A model generated the notes under the pieces. The model was not told where the DNA came from. It saw nothing but the letters and a program-made list of their open reading frames with translations, and did no database searches. Below, piece by piece: positions 37,018-48,370 of a stretch of 64,000 nt of DNA; the stretch's first letter is position 1, and the number at the start of each line of letters is the position of its first letter. The translations under genes were made by a program, and so were the position numbers. Source of the DNA: Combretum micranthum (lineage: Eukaryota > Streptophyta > Magnoliopsida > Myrtales > Combretaceae); assembly GCA_024138025.1 (NCBI GenBank), contig JAMXBD010001035.1, positions 450,603 through 514,602 of the forward strand, in the 5' to 3' direction.

Positions 37018-39864
37018 ATGTGGATATTGAAGAAATCTAATTCATGTGCACTTGCGATCTTCCTCTTCCTTATAACACTTTGTCACTTCTCTAATGGGGA
37101 TGTCGGTATTGCTGCCCACTATAGTGCACCATATGCTCGTCAGTAATTTAATTCTCATGCACATATATCCTTATAGTTTTCAGATTTAAAATTTTGAATA
37201 CAATAATAATTAATAGTGACCAATACAAAAGCTATATGAAACTTCCATTGCGCAGCCACTGCTTGTTATGGTCACGATCCTTCCCAATTTCCATCAAGCT
37301 ACCTATTTGCGGCGGCCGGTGACGGGATATGGGACAACGGCGCAGCCTGTGGGAGGCTGTACTTGGTCAGGTGTATAAGTGCTGCGAGGCGGGGAACATG
37401 CCACCCTGACCAGTTAATTCAAGTTAAGATCGTCGATCGAGCAACAACTTCAGTTTCACATCCATCCTCGGATGGCGCCACCATTGTACTGTCCACGACC
37501 GCATTTCGAACCATCGCAAATCCATCAGTAAAATCTGTCAACGTGGAATTTTTGCAGTGAGTTTTTTTCTCCAACTTATACCCTTTTCATTACTATTGCA
37601 AGATGCTCTAGAATAACTAGAATAGGAATAGACGATTGAAATCTTTTTTTTTTTTTTCTTTCTTTTTTCTTTTTAATACTCACAATCCCTTGGGATGGTG
37701 ATTTTGTGTCCCACGCAGGAAGAAAAGTAATACTGTGTCATAAATAGATCAAGCTAATGGAAAAAAAATCAAATGCTTATATGTAGCTTAGTTATTTTTT
37801 AATTAAAAAGCATTAAATCAACCAATGATAGTAAAGCAAAGGAGCTAGTAATTGAGAGTGGATATAGTGTAAACCGTTGAATAGCAATAGAATCGGTTCC
37901 TTTAAAATTAATGACGGGACCATAGAATATCGTATAAAGCAATCATGGACAATTTCAAAAACTCTCACATACTTGTTGGTTATATATATTTTATTATTTC
38001 CCTCAACATTAAGCATCATATAATCCATAAAATAGCATTTGATTATATAATTTTTTTATGGTACTAAATTGGATAAAAAACGTTTTACTACATTTAATTT
38101 ACAAAACTTGTTTAGTATATAATACAATTCTCTTCATGATTGTTGACAAACCTAAAATTTTTACCACTTAAATTTGATACTTAAACATATTATAATAGGA
38201 TAAAAACAAAAATTCTTAACAAAGACACCATAATAAAAAGATTAGAACTTTATTATTTTTATTACTTCAACCTTATCACCACCGTTACCATTGACCATTA
38301 GCATTATTGCGACCTATTCAGCACTAGCAACATGTTTCCATTATTATCATAACACAAATATCACTAAATCATTACCACTACCACTAACTATATTTATACA
38401 TGACAAAGAACATAAAATTTAATTGAAAAAAATGCTATGCTATATTGTTCTCCTTGTTTTGTGAAATACTTGAAAATCGAATGCGATCAAAGTCTATTAA
38501 GGGTCTATTTAGATTGTTTGAATTTTATCTATATCTTATTTGTATTTGATTTGCATCTGTATCTTATCTGTTTAATCCATTTATGAGTAAAAATATTTAA
38601 TTTTCATTTGTATCTGTTTTATGAAAAATATTTATTTGAAAATAATATAAATAAGATTCCCAAATGATCGGAATAAGATGAAATAAACATGCCATAGATT
38701 GTATCTCTTATATAATTTTGGAGGAAAAATGCTAGTGGTTAACAATTCTAATTAGTGATACAAGATAATAATAGTTTGGAACATATGGCCACATGGAATA
38801 AAAAATTAATTATTCAACTATCCTTTTGACTAATGTCAATAATCTTGTAATCTAATAACCTAATGACATAAATATTAGTCTTTCAAGTGAGTTGGACGTG
38901 TTGGAATCTCCTTCCTATTGTAATGGAAAAGATGTAAAAAAAAAAAAAAAAAAAAACTATTCTCTCCACCATGCACTATTGTTGGATGAATTGCTATTAC
39001 ATATATTATATACACATTTGCAGATTGCAATATACAACATATCCATAATTACTGATAGGATGTTTGGTTGATAGAATTAGCATTCTATTCTATTGTTGCT
39101 TTTTGTTAAATGACTATTTCATGTTAGTTCATACATTATAAACTACAAAGAAAGAATAATAATTATGTAAAATAAAGAATCTAGCTAAAAGATAAGTAGT
39201 AGCAATTCCATAATCTTAATAAATAGCCATTTATAATATTTTTAATGGATGAAATTAGTACTTTGATCATTTTTCAAACTTCTTTTTTAAAGTTTAAATA
39301 CCAATTCTATTTTGCCATTAATACCTATTAAAACCTAATCCCATCCTTATTCTATCTATGGAATTACAATTCTCTTCCATCCTTATTCCCTTTAACAACC
39401 AAACACTCAATAAATTTACTTGTTAAGTACATAGTTTTCAAAATATTAATCATGCATTTTACTAGGAAGGCAAGTTTTTTCCTTTTAAATCTTCTTTGTG
39501 TGGTCGGGGATTGAAGAGGGACCGTTTCAGTTGCATCCCAATAAAAAAATAAATAATATTAATATTAATAATATTTATTTCGCATGGGTTATGAAACTTA
39601 GTATGATCTGGAGTAACGTTTGGAAGAAGTTCGGCCCCTAACTTGGACGCAAGCGGTTATTTATGTGCATACTTTTTTGGATACCATGTGATATTAATGT
39701 TAACGTTTAAATTTTAACCAAAAAAATTACATCTTTCCGGTTTGCTCCTAACTCAGTTGCTTTTCTCCGAGTCCTTAAATTAAATTTTTGCAGAGCTAAT
39801 CAATATTCACAATTAGGTTCCTTTATTTTGATACGATTATTGTTTTTCACATTGCAGGGTTTGA
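37018..39864 (+). CDS. EG45-like domain (plant natriuretic peptide type) secreted protein
   Basis: A three-exon model gives about 142 residues: 37018-37138, 37256-37556 and a 7-nt last exon at 39858-39864. Exon 1 encodes a signal peptide (hydrophobic stretch F-L-F-L-I-T-L, then N-G-D-V-G) and Y-S-A-P-Y-A. The GTCAGT donor and GCGCAG acceptor join this to P-T-A-C-Y-G, a family hallmark. W-D-N-G-A-A-C-G-R-L-Y and V-R-C follow, then V-K-I-V-D-R and A-F-R-T-I-A-N-P. The end F-L-Q-V-stop requires the CA/GTGAGT donor and the TTGCAG acceptor 2.3 kb away. Without that splice the protein stops one residue earlier, after Q, so the alternative end is 37560. The family is a double-psi barrel related to the expansin N-terminal domain. 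Members are apoplastic and some act as natriuretic peptides in water and ion balance. The Cys pair usually found after K-I-V-D is absent (R-A-T-T-S-V-S instead), so disulfides or ligand binding may differ. Confidence 0.82.
39058..39408. repeat. MITE-like element in predicted intron 2 of the EG45-like gene
   Basis: The left end GGATGTTTGGTTGATAGAAT and the reverse complement of the right end, GAGTGTTTGGTTGTTAAAGG, form imperfect inverted repeats of the 'GTGTTTGGTTG' type common in plant Tourist/Harbinger-like or hAT-like MITEs. About 350 bp, non-coding. The TSD was not resolved, so the superfamily is open. Confidence 0.6.
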
Positions 39865-40696
39865 TTTACAGTTCAGCCACGTCTTCTTGGTCTCTCGTGG
39901 GTTTGGGGCCAAATTTGCATTATGTACTAATTACGTCTGCAATAGCAATAACTTGAATTTTATTATTCATCTTAATATATCTACTTTTATGTACGCATGG
40001 GACGTGCATATATGTCCATGTATTTATGTTTGTAAAGCTTTGGGAATCGTCAGTACGAGTCAAGTTCCGTTTAATATCGTTGTAAATTGCTAATGAAGTA
40101 TCACCAAGGATGCATATAAAAAAAATAAAAAAATAAAAACAGATGGTTACAAACTACTCCCGGATGTATTAAATTCAAAAAATATATACGTAAGTGAAGT
40201 TAATGTGCTATACAATAAATATATATATATATAAATAGGTATTTAAATTTTTTTATTTATAATGGTTTAATATCTAGAAAAGAAAATTTCATACCATGAT
40301 CCGAACTTTTTAATTGTTTCACCATTCGACAAAGTTTACGTGGAAAAAAAATAAATTAAAAAATTATTTTTAATTGGCATTATCCTCTTTTTACGTCTCT
40401 CTCCTCCTCTTCTTCTTCCTAATCCCAGTTAAAAAAAAAAAAAAAACCTTCTGTCCCAGACTTTCCTCTCTCTCTACCACTTCTCTGTCTAAACTACAGC
40501 AGACCATTAACCCAACGTAAGATATTAGAGATTTACTACCTCACTTCACATGTAGGACCTACTACCCAAGTGGTAACTAAGATTCACTGTTTGATTCCAT
40601 AAATTTTTCTTTTAAATGAAGTTTGTTTTGTGGGAATATATATATATATATATATTTTTTTTTTTCATATTTATCATTTTCGATAACGTTGAAATA
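39865..40696. other. 3' flank of the EG45-like gene, no further gene
   Basis: Presumed 3' UTR and AT-rich intergenic sequence with an (AT)n run at 40638-40660. The ORF at 39887-40093 starts in the predicted 3' UTR and has no family signature. Confidence 0.45.
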
Positions 40697-40781
40697 GGGA
40701 AAAGGAAAAAAATATTAATATTTTTATAAATAATTACGAAAATGCCACTGAGATGAAAATAATCCCAGAAATAGACACACG
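40697..40781 (+). repeat. Left terminal inverted repeat of the MULE
   Basis: Matches the inverted right end (47762-47847) almost base for base: the A-rich start, then AATTACGAAAATGCCACT and GATGAAAATAATCCCAGAAA. MULE transposases bind such ends. Confidence 0.92.
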
Positions 40782-40986
40782 CCTCGTCTCTTGAAGAGAC
40801 GAGGTCATTAGTGCCTACCTCTCTTCAAGAGACAGGTCGTGCCGCCTACTTGGCCTCGTCTCTTCAAGAGACGAGGTCAGGCCAAGGAGTGGCCTCGTTC
40901 TTGAAGAGACGAGGTCAGGCCAAGGAGTGGCCTCGTCTCTTCAAGAGACGAGGTCACGCCAGAGAGTGCCTCTCTTCAAGAACAGG
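40782..40986 (+). repeat. Left subterminal palindrome array of the MULE
   Basis: Six units built on CCTCGTCTCTT-N-AAGAGACGAGG lie at 40782-40804, 40818-40836, 40854-40876, 40893-40914, 40931-40953 and 40969-40986. They are separated by about 16-bp spacers of the type 'tcaggccaaggagtgg'. The first, third and fifth are perfect; the others lack a few bases. Each can fold into an 11-bp hairpin with a one-base loop. Confidence 0.92.
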
Positions 40987-41305
40987 CCAGCTAAAATCAG
41001 CCAAATCCTATTATATTTCTTGAAAAAGCAAAAATTTACATTAAAAACCTGTTAAATACAAATATAAACAGCCATAGAAGCCATTAACCATCCTCCACCA
41101 TGGCCAAAAAACTACAAACTACATGTTTCCAAGCTCAATCGAAACTCACATTTTCGATCCCAATCAACACAGTGCAATGAAAATAATGATATTCGTAGCG
41201 TCAAAATACATAATAGGAAATGAAATAGAATGAAATCTATACATACAAGAATAATACAAAAAATAAGAAGCTACGTACCCAAAAAGGAAAAAAAAAAAAG
41301 AAAAT

Positions 41306-43557
41306 CTATCTATCGTCCACTAGTCCTACTACTGCTGTTGTCCCTGCTCCCTCGTGCGCGGCCTCTACCCCGCCTGATGTATGTCCTCGGGAATGGGTAC
41401 GCTGATGATGAGGATGCGGTGAATATGGGGCCAGTCTCTGTAACTGAAGGGGCTCCTCTCCCGTAGCAGCACTGTACTGATGGAATGGGACAGGGTCTGG
41501 CTCGACCTGTGTAAGGCCCTCCCCCATATCATGAGATGGCGATGGTCGCCTCTTCTGTGGAGCCAGGGGAGTGTGGAAGTCACTGGATGACGGGTCTGGC
41601 ATGGGGGTGTCCACCATAGCGTAAGAAGTGGATGACGGGCCAGCCCCGTCATGAATGACCTGAGAAGGACCAGACTCATCGAATGGAGGTAGGTCGGACG
41701 GCTCAGGCTCATCTCTGACTGTATACCTGGAGCCCGAGCTCGCCCCCGACCCCGTCCCCGTCCCCGCCCACGCCTCTCTCTAGGAGGATGTCGTCTCTGT
41801 AGGGTATGAGGCTGTGGGTCACCCTGTGCTGCTGCGGCTGGTGGAGCTGGTGGTACTGGATCATTGAAGTTCAACCCCATAAACTCATCCACTACACGAC
41901 AGACATCTCGTGCAGTGGATGCAGTGAGCTCTGGGGGCATGTCTGGGACGCTAGAAATGAAATCAGCCTGCGAGTAATAGCAAATATTTATATCAGTTAG
42001 TAGGTAATAAGTCAGTACAAGTCAGTAATAGTAGAGATAAAGCTTACAGAGGCGGTGATCTTACCATGTATCGCATGATAGCTCCCGTACGACCGATCCA
42101 GCGTCGGGTGATCGCGTGGTACCACTGGAAGTAATCGTCAGATGTCCCAGCCGGCAAATCTGGCATCTGTACAATGCAATCACGCCGAGCATCCCACTCA
42201 GCAATCCACCTGGCGTGCTCGGACTGCCAGTTCCACTCGGAACGTCCCCTCATGTCAATCTCATGGAGGGGTCTCATATCAGCAGGGGGGGCTGGTATCT
42301 CCTGGAAGCCGCTAAACTGTCTGAGCACTCTATCCGGATAGTAGTGCTCGACCAGGTAGAAGCATACCAATGGTACTCGGGCACGCCATACATCGTTGCC
42401 TACCAGGCAGTATGGTGGAAGGGCGGGCAGTATGGAGCTGTATGGGTCCCACACCACCTGTGGAAGTAGCAAAAGTGATCAAATGCATTAGAAAATGATC
42501 GTACAATAGCAATTTAAGAGTAGATGACAATGGAAATCGAAAGTGATCTACGGCATACCTGATGCGCCATCTGTCGATCAAAGGAGGCGCGGTACTCAAT
42601 CAATAGGTGGGTCGACACACGGGTGACGTCGAAAGTCGCACCCCAATGACTGATAAGTGGGCGGCCTGCGGTAACAGAGGTCAGCAGTCGCCGTACCGGG
42701 GCAATGTGGGGGAAGTGCTCCCATGCCCATATCTGCAGGACAACTAGTGGTCCTGCCATGTCTCCCGTGTCGACGTCGGAAGCCAGACATAGCTGCCTGT
42801 ATAGCCAAGCCAAACAGGCTGCTCCCCACGCGTGCTGCCCTGCCTGCTCGAAATCTCGTAGCAGCTGGAGGTACATAAGATGGACGTAGTTCGAGGATTT
42901 GTCTGCGACAATGAATCCCCCAAGCAGCAGCAGAATGTATGCTCTGGCATGACGTCGGATCATCGCGTCATCAGCAAAGTCCGGTAGGTCGCTGAAGTGG
43001 CTATCCAACCACGACATCTTCAGCCGCCCTCCATCCATGTCGACGCCGGGGACTGGCCGAACCCCTAATAACTCCTCGCACAAATCTGGCCAATCCATGC
43101 GAGCCGTGCCAGTAACGGCCAATCCATCTACAGGGAGGCCCGTCAGGATAGCAACGTCCTGCAGCGTCACAGTCCACTCTCCCGTGGTCATGTGGAACGT
43201 ATGTGTCTCTGGGCGCCATCGCTCGACCAGAGCTGTAATCAGATGCCAATCAAGCTGAATGAAAGGCATCTGAGCGCGCCTATGAACCCTGCCTGGGCCA
43301 GGAATGGCACAAGACGCTCGTCCACATCTGTGGGTATACCAGCAGGTCGCCTGAGCCTGGCCTCTCTCCGACGACAATGAAGTACCTCATGCTCCTACAA
43401 TAAAATGAACATGTTTATTAAAAACCATAAACACCAAACGAACAAAACTAGAATCACTGGAATAGATAAATAAACAGACCTGCCCATCCCAGGCTAGAGT
43501 GGACCTATGTACAGGCTGCTGCGTCAGTAGTGAACTATCGATCGGTCCGGGATCCAT
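41306..43557 (-). pseudogene. Plant mobile domain (PMD) protein gene of the MULE, frameshifted
   Basis: Four exons fit GT-AG sites: 43557-43480, 43394-42559, 42457-42065 and 41967-41306. Exon 1 starts M-D-P-G-P-I-D-S-S. Exon 2 carries the PMD signature: L-V-P-F-L-A-Q-A-G-F, then I-Q-L-D-W-H-L-I-T-A-L-V-E-R-W, T-H-T-F-H-M, T-L-Q-D-V-A-I-L-T-G-L-P-V-D-G and W-A-W-E-H-F-P. Exon 3 has V-W-R-A-R-V-P-L-V and Y-Y-P-D-R-V-L-R-Q-F. Exon 4 is Ala/Pro-rich, then has R-G-R-G-R-G-R and a Pro/Ser-rich disordered tail. The PMD occurs in host MAIN/MAIL proteins (genome integrity and silencing) and in several transposon groups; its biochemical role is unknown. The frame breaks once near 43261-43280 (exon 2 is 836 nt, one short of a multiple of three) and again near 41715-41760, where the tail continues in another frame. 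Confidence 0.82.
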
Positions 43558-43604
43558 CTGCAAAGAAACAATAAGGAGATATTATTATTGACGACAAGTT
43601 TGCA

Positions 43605-46318
43605 TTATAAACATGCACAAAAAACATAATGACAGTCATGACTCAAGAATACATTGTGCATAACGTTTGGAAATAAATAATTACCACCACGACTCGACTG
43701 CCCCGTAACTAGTCTACCCGCCGATCCCGTATTTGGACAACTTCTTATGTTGTGGCCCTGCTCCCCACAACAATCGCATGAATAACCGCGGGGGCCCTCT
43801 CGAATGTCCATCTCGTTTTGGAATCGTTTCTCCCTAGGTCGACCCCTTTTTCTAATAAGTCCTGGATTAGGGTGCCACTTTGGTAAGTCCACCGAGTCCA
43901 GTTTGCCTTATCGGCTGCGGGAATGAAGGAACGACCATACACTCTTAGTTGGTGATCCCACCTGTACCACTGTCCCACGTAGGCAACACAATCCATGTGC
44001 ATTGTCCCCATCACTGCCATCGCATGCGAGCATGGAATTCTATATGTCTGCCACTTGTTACAACTACATCTACATGATCGTAACTCCACTTTTTGTATGT
44101 GGTCCCCCTTCTGACCATACATTGTTGGACGTGGTGCAGTTATGACCTCGTATATCCGTTCTTGGTAGTCGAAACAAGTAACTCTATGGGAACTGGATAT
44201 ATTGTTCCATCGCTCAAACTTATTCGCAGCGTATTCTGTGAGCAACTTACCCATACTCATGGCATCGCTTGCTTCACGCCTTTGCTTATTAAATATGGAG
44301 TTGCAATTGTAGAAGGTTTTCTTCACCAATGCAGCCACAGGTAAGCACCTGGCGTCTTTTATAACTGAATTGTAACTCTCTGCCATGTTTGTTGTGCCAA
44401 GGCCAAATCTGACACCTTCATCGTGAGATAAAGTCCACATGCATGGGGGCAACTCACGAAAATATCGTGCTGTCCAAGGATTGCTTTGAAGTGCAGCATT
44501 GAAATATCCGTGGAACTTCCGACTCTGGGTTTGATAGGCAGCTCTTTTAACAATTTCCTTACATTCCTTACTTTTTGCCTTCGAATTGAAGTTGCTTGCA
44601 ACATGACGGATACACCAACGCCAAGGCCACCCCCTAGGCCACACCGCATTCTCACCTTCGACCGCACTCCTGATACCGGCATGCCGGTCCGATATCAAGC
44701 AAATATTAGAACGGTCTTTGACGACATGTTCCAGCACTTTTGCAAGGAACCAACTCCATGTATCCGCCTTTTCCTCTTCCACAAGGGCATAGGCCAACGG
44801 TACTATATGATTGGCCCCATCCATTGCCACTGCAATAAGCAATTTGTGCTTGTACTTGCCATACAGGAATGTGCCATCAACTGTGATCACAGGTCTGCAA
44901 CAATTTAACATGTGTAGCTTAGTCAGTGACTATCAATAACCTACAACAAAATTTAACAATAAATACAATGCATACCTGCAGTAGTTGAACGCCTCAATGC
45001 AAGGCCCAAATGCCCAAAATAGCTTATCTAGGAATACGTGGCCGGCAGTATTTGAATCTTGAGTTTGCCACTCAACCTTTGTTCCCGGATTTGCCTCAGT
45101 AATTGCATTAAGTAGATGCGGAAGCTCCACATAAGATGACTCCCAACTTCCATACACCTGCTCAATGGCCTTTCTTTTTGCCTCACGAATTCTCTTCATA
45201 TGAACATTATACCCGAATTGTTTTAATATATTCGTTTGGAGATCCTTCGCTCTCACATCTGGAGAATTGCGGATCTCCAATATTATGGCCCTGGACAAGC
45301 TGGTGGAGTCCAACTGAGAGTGATCCTGTCCAGTTATTTCATCCAAGCAAGTGTGAGGTCCTTCATATTTAGTGATGTGAAACCACCCACCATGTTTCTT
45401 ATAGCTGCCTCTTAGTCTCCACTTACAACCTCTGTTGTGGATATCAGTACACTTCACTGACCATGCTCTTGGGTCCGAATCCACTACCTTGAAGTTGTAA
45501 TGGTTCGTTATGTGCCACATTTTAACTGCCCGTATGAGATGATCTTTGGTCTCAAAACGCATCCCGACCTTGAATTCATCACTGAAGCTCCAATTCCCAG
45601 CACTCATTTCCTGCTCATCATCATATGCTGCGTAAGTACTACCAACTTCAGCACTGAAAAACGGAACTGCCGCTGAACTCCCTACTGCATCAACGTCAGT
45701 AGGAGCAATAAAACGGTCCCACCTATTGCCCCTTCGTTGTACCCCGGGCAATGCATATTGTTGTGCAATTACTTCAGCATTAACATTTTCATCATCGTCA
45801 TAGTCTTCGCTGGATTCACTTGCCGATGAGTCTTGCCCAGCATCCATATCATCACCACCTACTGATGTAGGTACAGAAAATTCAAAGTGACCTAATTCTA
45901 CTTGTGCACTGCCCATTGTCTGAACTGGAGTGGAGTTGGAGTCTACAAACCCCTGGCTTCCAATATTTCTATCATTGCCCATTCCCCTACAGCTGCTGTG
46001 ATAATTCAATTTCAAAAATCTGCACATAAACAGCCACTGAGCCTTCTGTGTATAGCAACATCTCTTGTGCCGCATCATCATCGGTCACTGGAATAATATC
46101 ATATCGTAGCGTCCTATCTCCAATTGCTACCCTATGATATAGCTCCACCCGATGTGTACACCTATTTACTTTCAGTCTATTGCAAATAATCTCCACTATT
46201 TGCTCATATCTTGCATTCCTGCTAACACTGACCATAGCAACAGGCCGCTTATCATAACCAAAACATCCCCTTGCACAATATTCCCATGAGCGTACAGTAC
46301 GAACTTCGCTTTATCCAT
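43605..46318 (-). pseudogene. MuDR-type MULE transposase, frameshifted
   Basis: Exon 1 (46318-44976) starts M-D-K-A-K-F-V-L-Y and carries a PB1-like N-terminal domain (E-Q-I-V-E-I-I-C-N-R-L). An acidic linker follows, then the MuDR DNA-binding region (F-K-V-G-M-R-F-E-T-K-D-H-L). An 81-bp intron (44975-44895, GTATGC...TTGCAG) joins F-N-Y-C-R to P-V-I-T-V-D-G-T-F. Exon 2 has the MULE catalytic domain with D in V-D-G-T, D in L-I-S-D-R-H-A-G and E in N-M-A-E-S-Y-N. A SWIM zinc finger (C-R-C-S-C...P-C-S-H-A) and a CCHC knuckle (C-C-G-E-Q-G-H-N-I-R-S-C) follow. The enzyme would cut at the TIRs and integrate with a 9-bp stagger. Three single-base frame breaks are visible, near 46267-46270, 45984-45998 and 43888-43905; the first two lie beside runs of four G. 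All catalytic residues remain, so either the copy died recently or the assembly has indel errors. Confidence 0.88.
44895..44975 (-). other. Transposase intron
   Basis: The 81-bp sequence begins GTATGCATTG and ends TTGTTGCAG on the minus strand. Removing it rejoins a conserved block across the catalytic-domain start, in frame. Confidence 0.85.
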
Positions 46319-47589
46319 TTCCTCACAAATCCTGCCATCTCATCAAAATTAGCTTCCACGTATCAAATTCAAAAAATCACACTTATCAATTGCATTCCTC
46401 CAAACAATTTAACATAACTCCTACACCTACACCTCCACTTTCAAAGCAGGAATTTAATTTTATAATCTCCACTTTCAAAGTTGAATTTTAAACCGCCATA
46501 CCAATGCTAACGTCCTATGTGAATAACAAAACAAGTGAAGGAAGCCTTTTTTCTTTCATAACTCAATACAAGGGTGAAGTTTTATGTGACAATATGGGGA
46601 AGTTATAGAGGAGACAATTGTAGATATTGAAGCCTAACGGGGTTAAAAGGTAGATATGAAAGTAACGAATTGGTTAGGACTTATGTTTTTATATTTTGCA
46701 TTTTAGAACCTGACTTTTTAGAATACTTATAGCAAAAAATAATAAAGGTCTTTTGTTAAATCATTTTTTATAATTTCAATCTTAAAATAGAAGATATATA
46801 AATATATAAACCAACCAAAATAAAAGGATAAGTGTCAAATTAGGTACCTGAACTTTACACAAAAATTGAATTTGTAACCTAAACTTTGAATTGATAAATT
46901 TAATACGCAATCAAACTTTATAACACTACTTTTATTACCCCATTTACACCATTTAAAGTTTTAGATTTAAAACAGTTTATTTTTCCCCCATTTAAATCAC
47001 ACCACACAACATAAATACATAACCAACATAGTTTTAATCAATTTCAACTTTGAATCATCAACCAACATCATAAGTCCATCCCACGTACTTATTTCTTCTA
47101 ATAATTCATCCATATAACTAATTAATCACCCATTTCATCAACAAATACAGAATTTACAGCATCTTAAACTCAAATCCCAAGTCCTACATGCCACTTAGCT
47201 AATCAATAACCACGCAACATACAGTCGGCGTACGAATCATGCTATAAAATTATTCTAACACCACATACAATCATAATTCAATAATGCAGCATGAACGATT
47301 CAAAAAAAATACGAAAACACGCGAAAATCCAACCTCAAAGTTCGCCGTTCCCCGTCGGTCGTCTCGCTTCAAATCTCCTCTTTTTTACCCTCCTACAACA
47401 CCAAACGCTACAAAATCAACTTTGCAAAACTCGGGGATGAGCGATTACACTTATTTGTGGATTTGGTGCGCCTGAAATGGATGGGAATTCGCGATTTCAA
47501 ATTTCCGATTTGGGATTTAGGGTTTGCTCTCGCGATTCAAATGGGGGAAATGGGGAAGAAGAGACGGCGCGGGAATTTTAAGTCGATGA
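46319..47589 (-). promoter_or_regulatory. 5' flank of the transposase gene
   Basis: About 1.25 kb between the transposase ATG and the right palindrome array. The part at 47280-47560 is more GC-rich and, read on minus, contains AACCCTAAATCCC-like text typical of plant leaders, so transcription may start there with a leader intron before 46318. A half-length repeat related to the 12855-13180 element lies at about 46830-46960. No distinct TATA box was chosen. Confidence 0.4.
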
Positions 47590-47761
47590 CCTCGTCTGTT
47601 CAAGAGACGAGGTCAGTCACTAATGGCCTCGTCTCTTGAACAGACGAGGCATACGCGGTGTAACCTCGTCTCTTCAAAAGACGAGGTCACAACATATTAG
47701 GCCTCGTCTCTTGAAGAGACGAGGTCAGGCACTAACGACCTCGTCTCTTGAAGAGACGAGG
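47590..47761 (+). repeat. Right subterminal palindrome array of the MULE
   Basis: Five 23-bp units lie at 47590-47612, 47627-47649, 47664-47686, 47702-47724 and 47739-47761. The two outermost (nearest the TIR) are perfect CCTCGTCTCTT-G-AAGAGACGAGG; the inner three have one arm mismatch each. Spacing of about 37 bp matches the left array. Confidence 0.92.
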
Positions 47762-47847
47762 CCGTGTTGCCTATTTCTGGGATTATTTTCATCCCAGTGG
47801 CATTTTCGTAATTATTTATAAAATATTAATATTTTTTTCCTTTTCCC
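47762..47847 (-). repeat. Right terminal inverted repeat of the MULE
   Basis: Inverted partner of 40697-40781. The near-identity of the pair argues for a fairly recent insertion or for conversion between the ends. Confidence 0.92.
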
Positions 47848-47952
47848 TTGGAACTACTGTAGAAAATATTATTTGCAACTACAAAAATTCCATGTTGATG
47901 AATAATAATAATAAAAAAGGGAAACTCTAGAAAATCTTGTGGAAGTAAACAT

Positions 47953-48370
47953 TAGGTTTACAAATGAGTTCAGTTGAGTCAATACAGTATTAAGTTTGAA
48001 CTTGACTCGAATGAAAAAGTCGTAGCTCGAACTCGAACTCGATCGAGTTTTGATTTGTAAGCTTGAAATTGATTTTATTTAATACTTGATAAACTCAAAT
48101 TCGGCTCGATTAAGCTCGATTATTTTTTTTAAATATTGATTTAATTATAAAAAGTATTTAATACTCGATAAGTCGCTTCGATTTAATATTTGTTTAAACT
48201 CGATTAAGCTCACGAGCTCATCACGTCAAGTATTCTAAAACTTGAACTCGAGCTCGGTAACTATTCTAATAGCTTGAACTTGAGCTCGATTCGAATGTAA
48301 CCAAGTCAAATTTGAGCTTTCACTAAGTTGAATTCGAATAACTAGCTGTCTCGACTTGCTTACAACTCTA
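47953..48370. mobile_element. hAT-type MITE, 418 bp, perfect 8-bp TSD
   Basis: It is flanked by GTAAACAT on both sides (47945-47952 and 48371-48378). The ends TAGGTTTACAAATGAGTTCAG and (inverted) TAGAGTTGTAAGCAAGTCGAG are imperfect inverted repeats. The interior is full of 'ctcgaactcgagctcg' words in both orientations, a known style of plant hAT-derived MITE. No ORF of note. It lies 105 bp outside the MULE. Confidence 0.9.

Larger units (their letters stand above)
40697..47847 (-). mobile_element. Mutator-like element (MULE) with transposase and PMD genes, about 7.15 kb
   Basis: Terminal inverted repeats of about 85 bp begin GGGAAAAGGAAAAAAATATT at both ends (40697-40781 and, inverted, 47762-47847). 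They differ by only a few bases and a T-run indel. Just inside each TIR is an array of near-perfect 23-bp palindromes (six left, five right). Between them, on the minus strand, are a MuDR-family transposase gene and a plant mobile domain gene, both clearly richer in GC than the flanks. The flanking nonamers GTTGAAATA and TTGGAACTA match at 6 of 9, an imperfect version of the 9-bp duplication typical of MULEs. Encoded functions and TIRs make it a potentially autonomous type of element, but the reading frames carry frameshifts. Confidence 0.9.

Noticed and set aside
38510..38700. Possible extra MITE with 'gggtctatttagattgtttg' at its left side
   Set aside because: The inverted partner is too weak to define ends, and no TSD was seen.
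40782..40986. Regular palindromes with spacers resembling a CRISPR array
   Set aside because: The sequence is plant nuclear DNA, the spacers are themselves similar to each other, and an inverted counterpart lies at the other TIR. It is a transposon subterminal repeat.
44486..44908. Plus-strand ORFs over the MULE (for example 140 codons here, 117 codons at 42116-42469)
   Set aside because: They are shadows of the minus-strand transposase and PMD exons, which carry the family motifs and splice sites.
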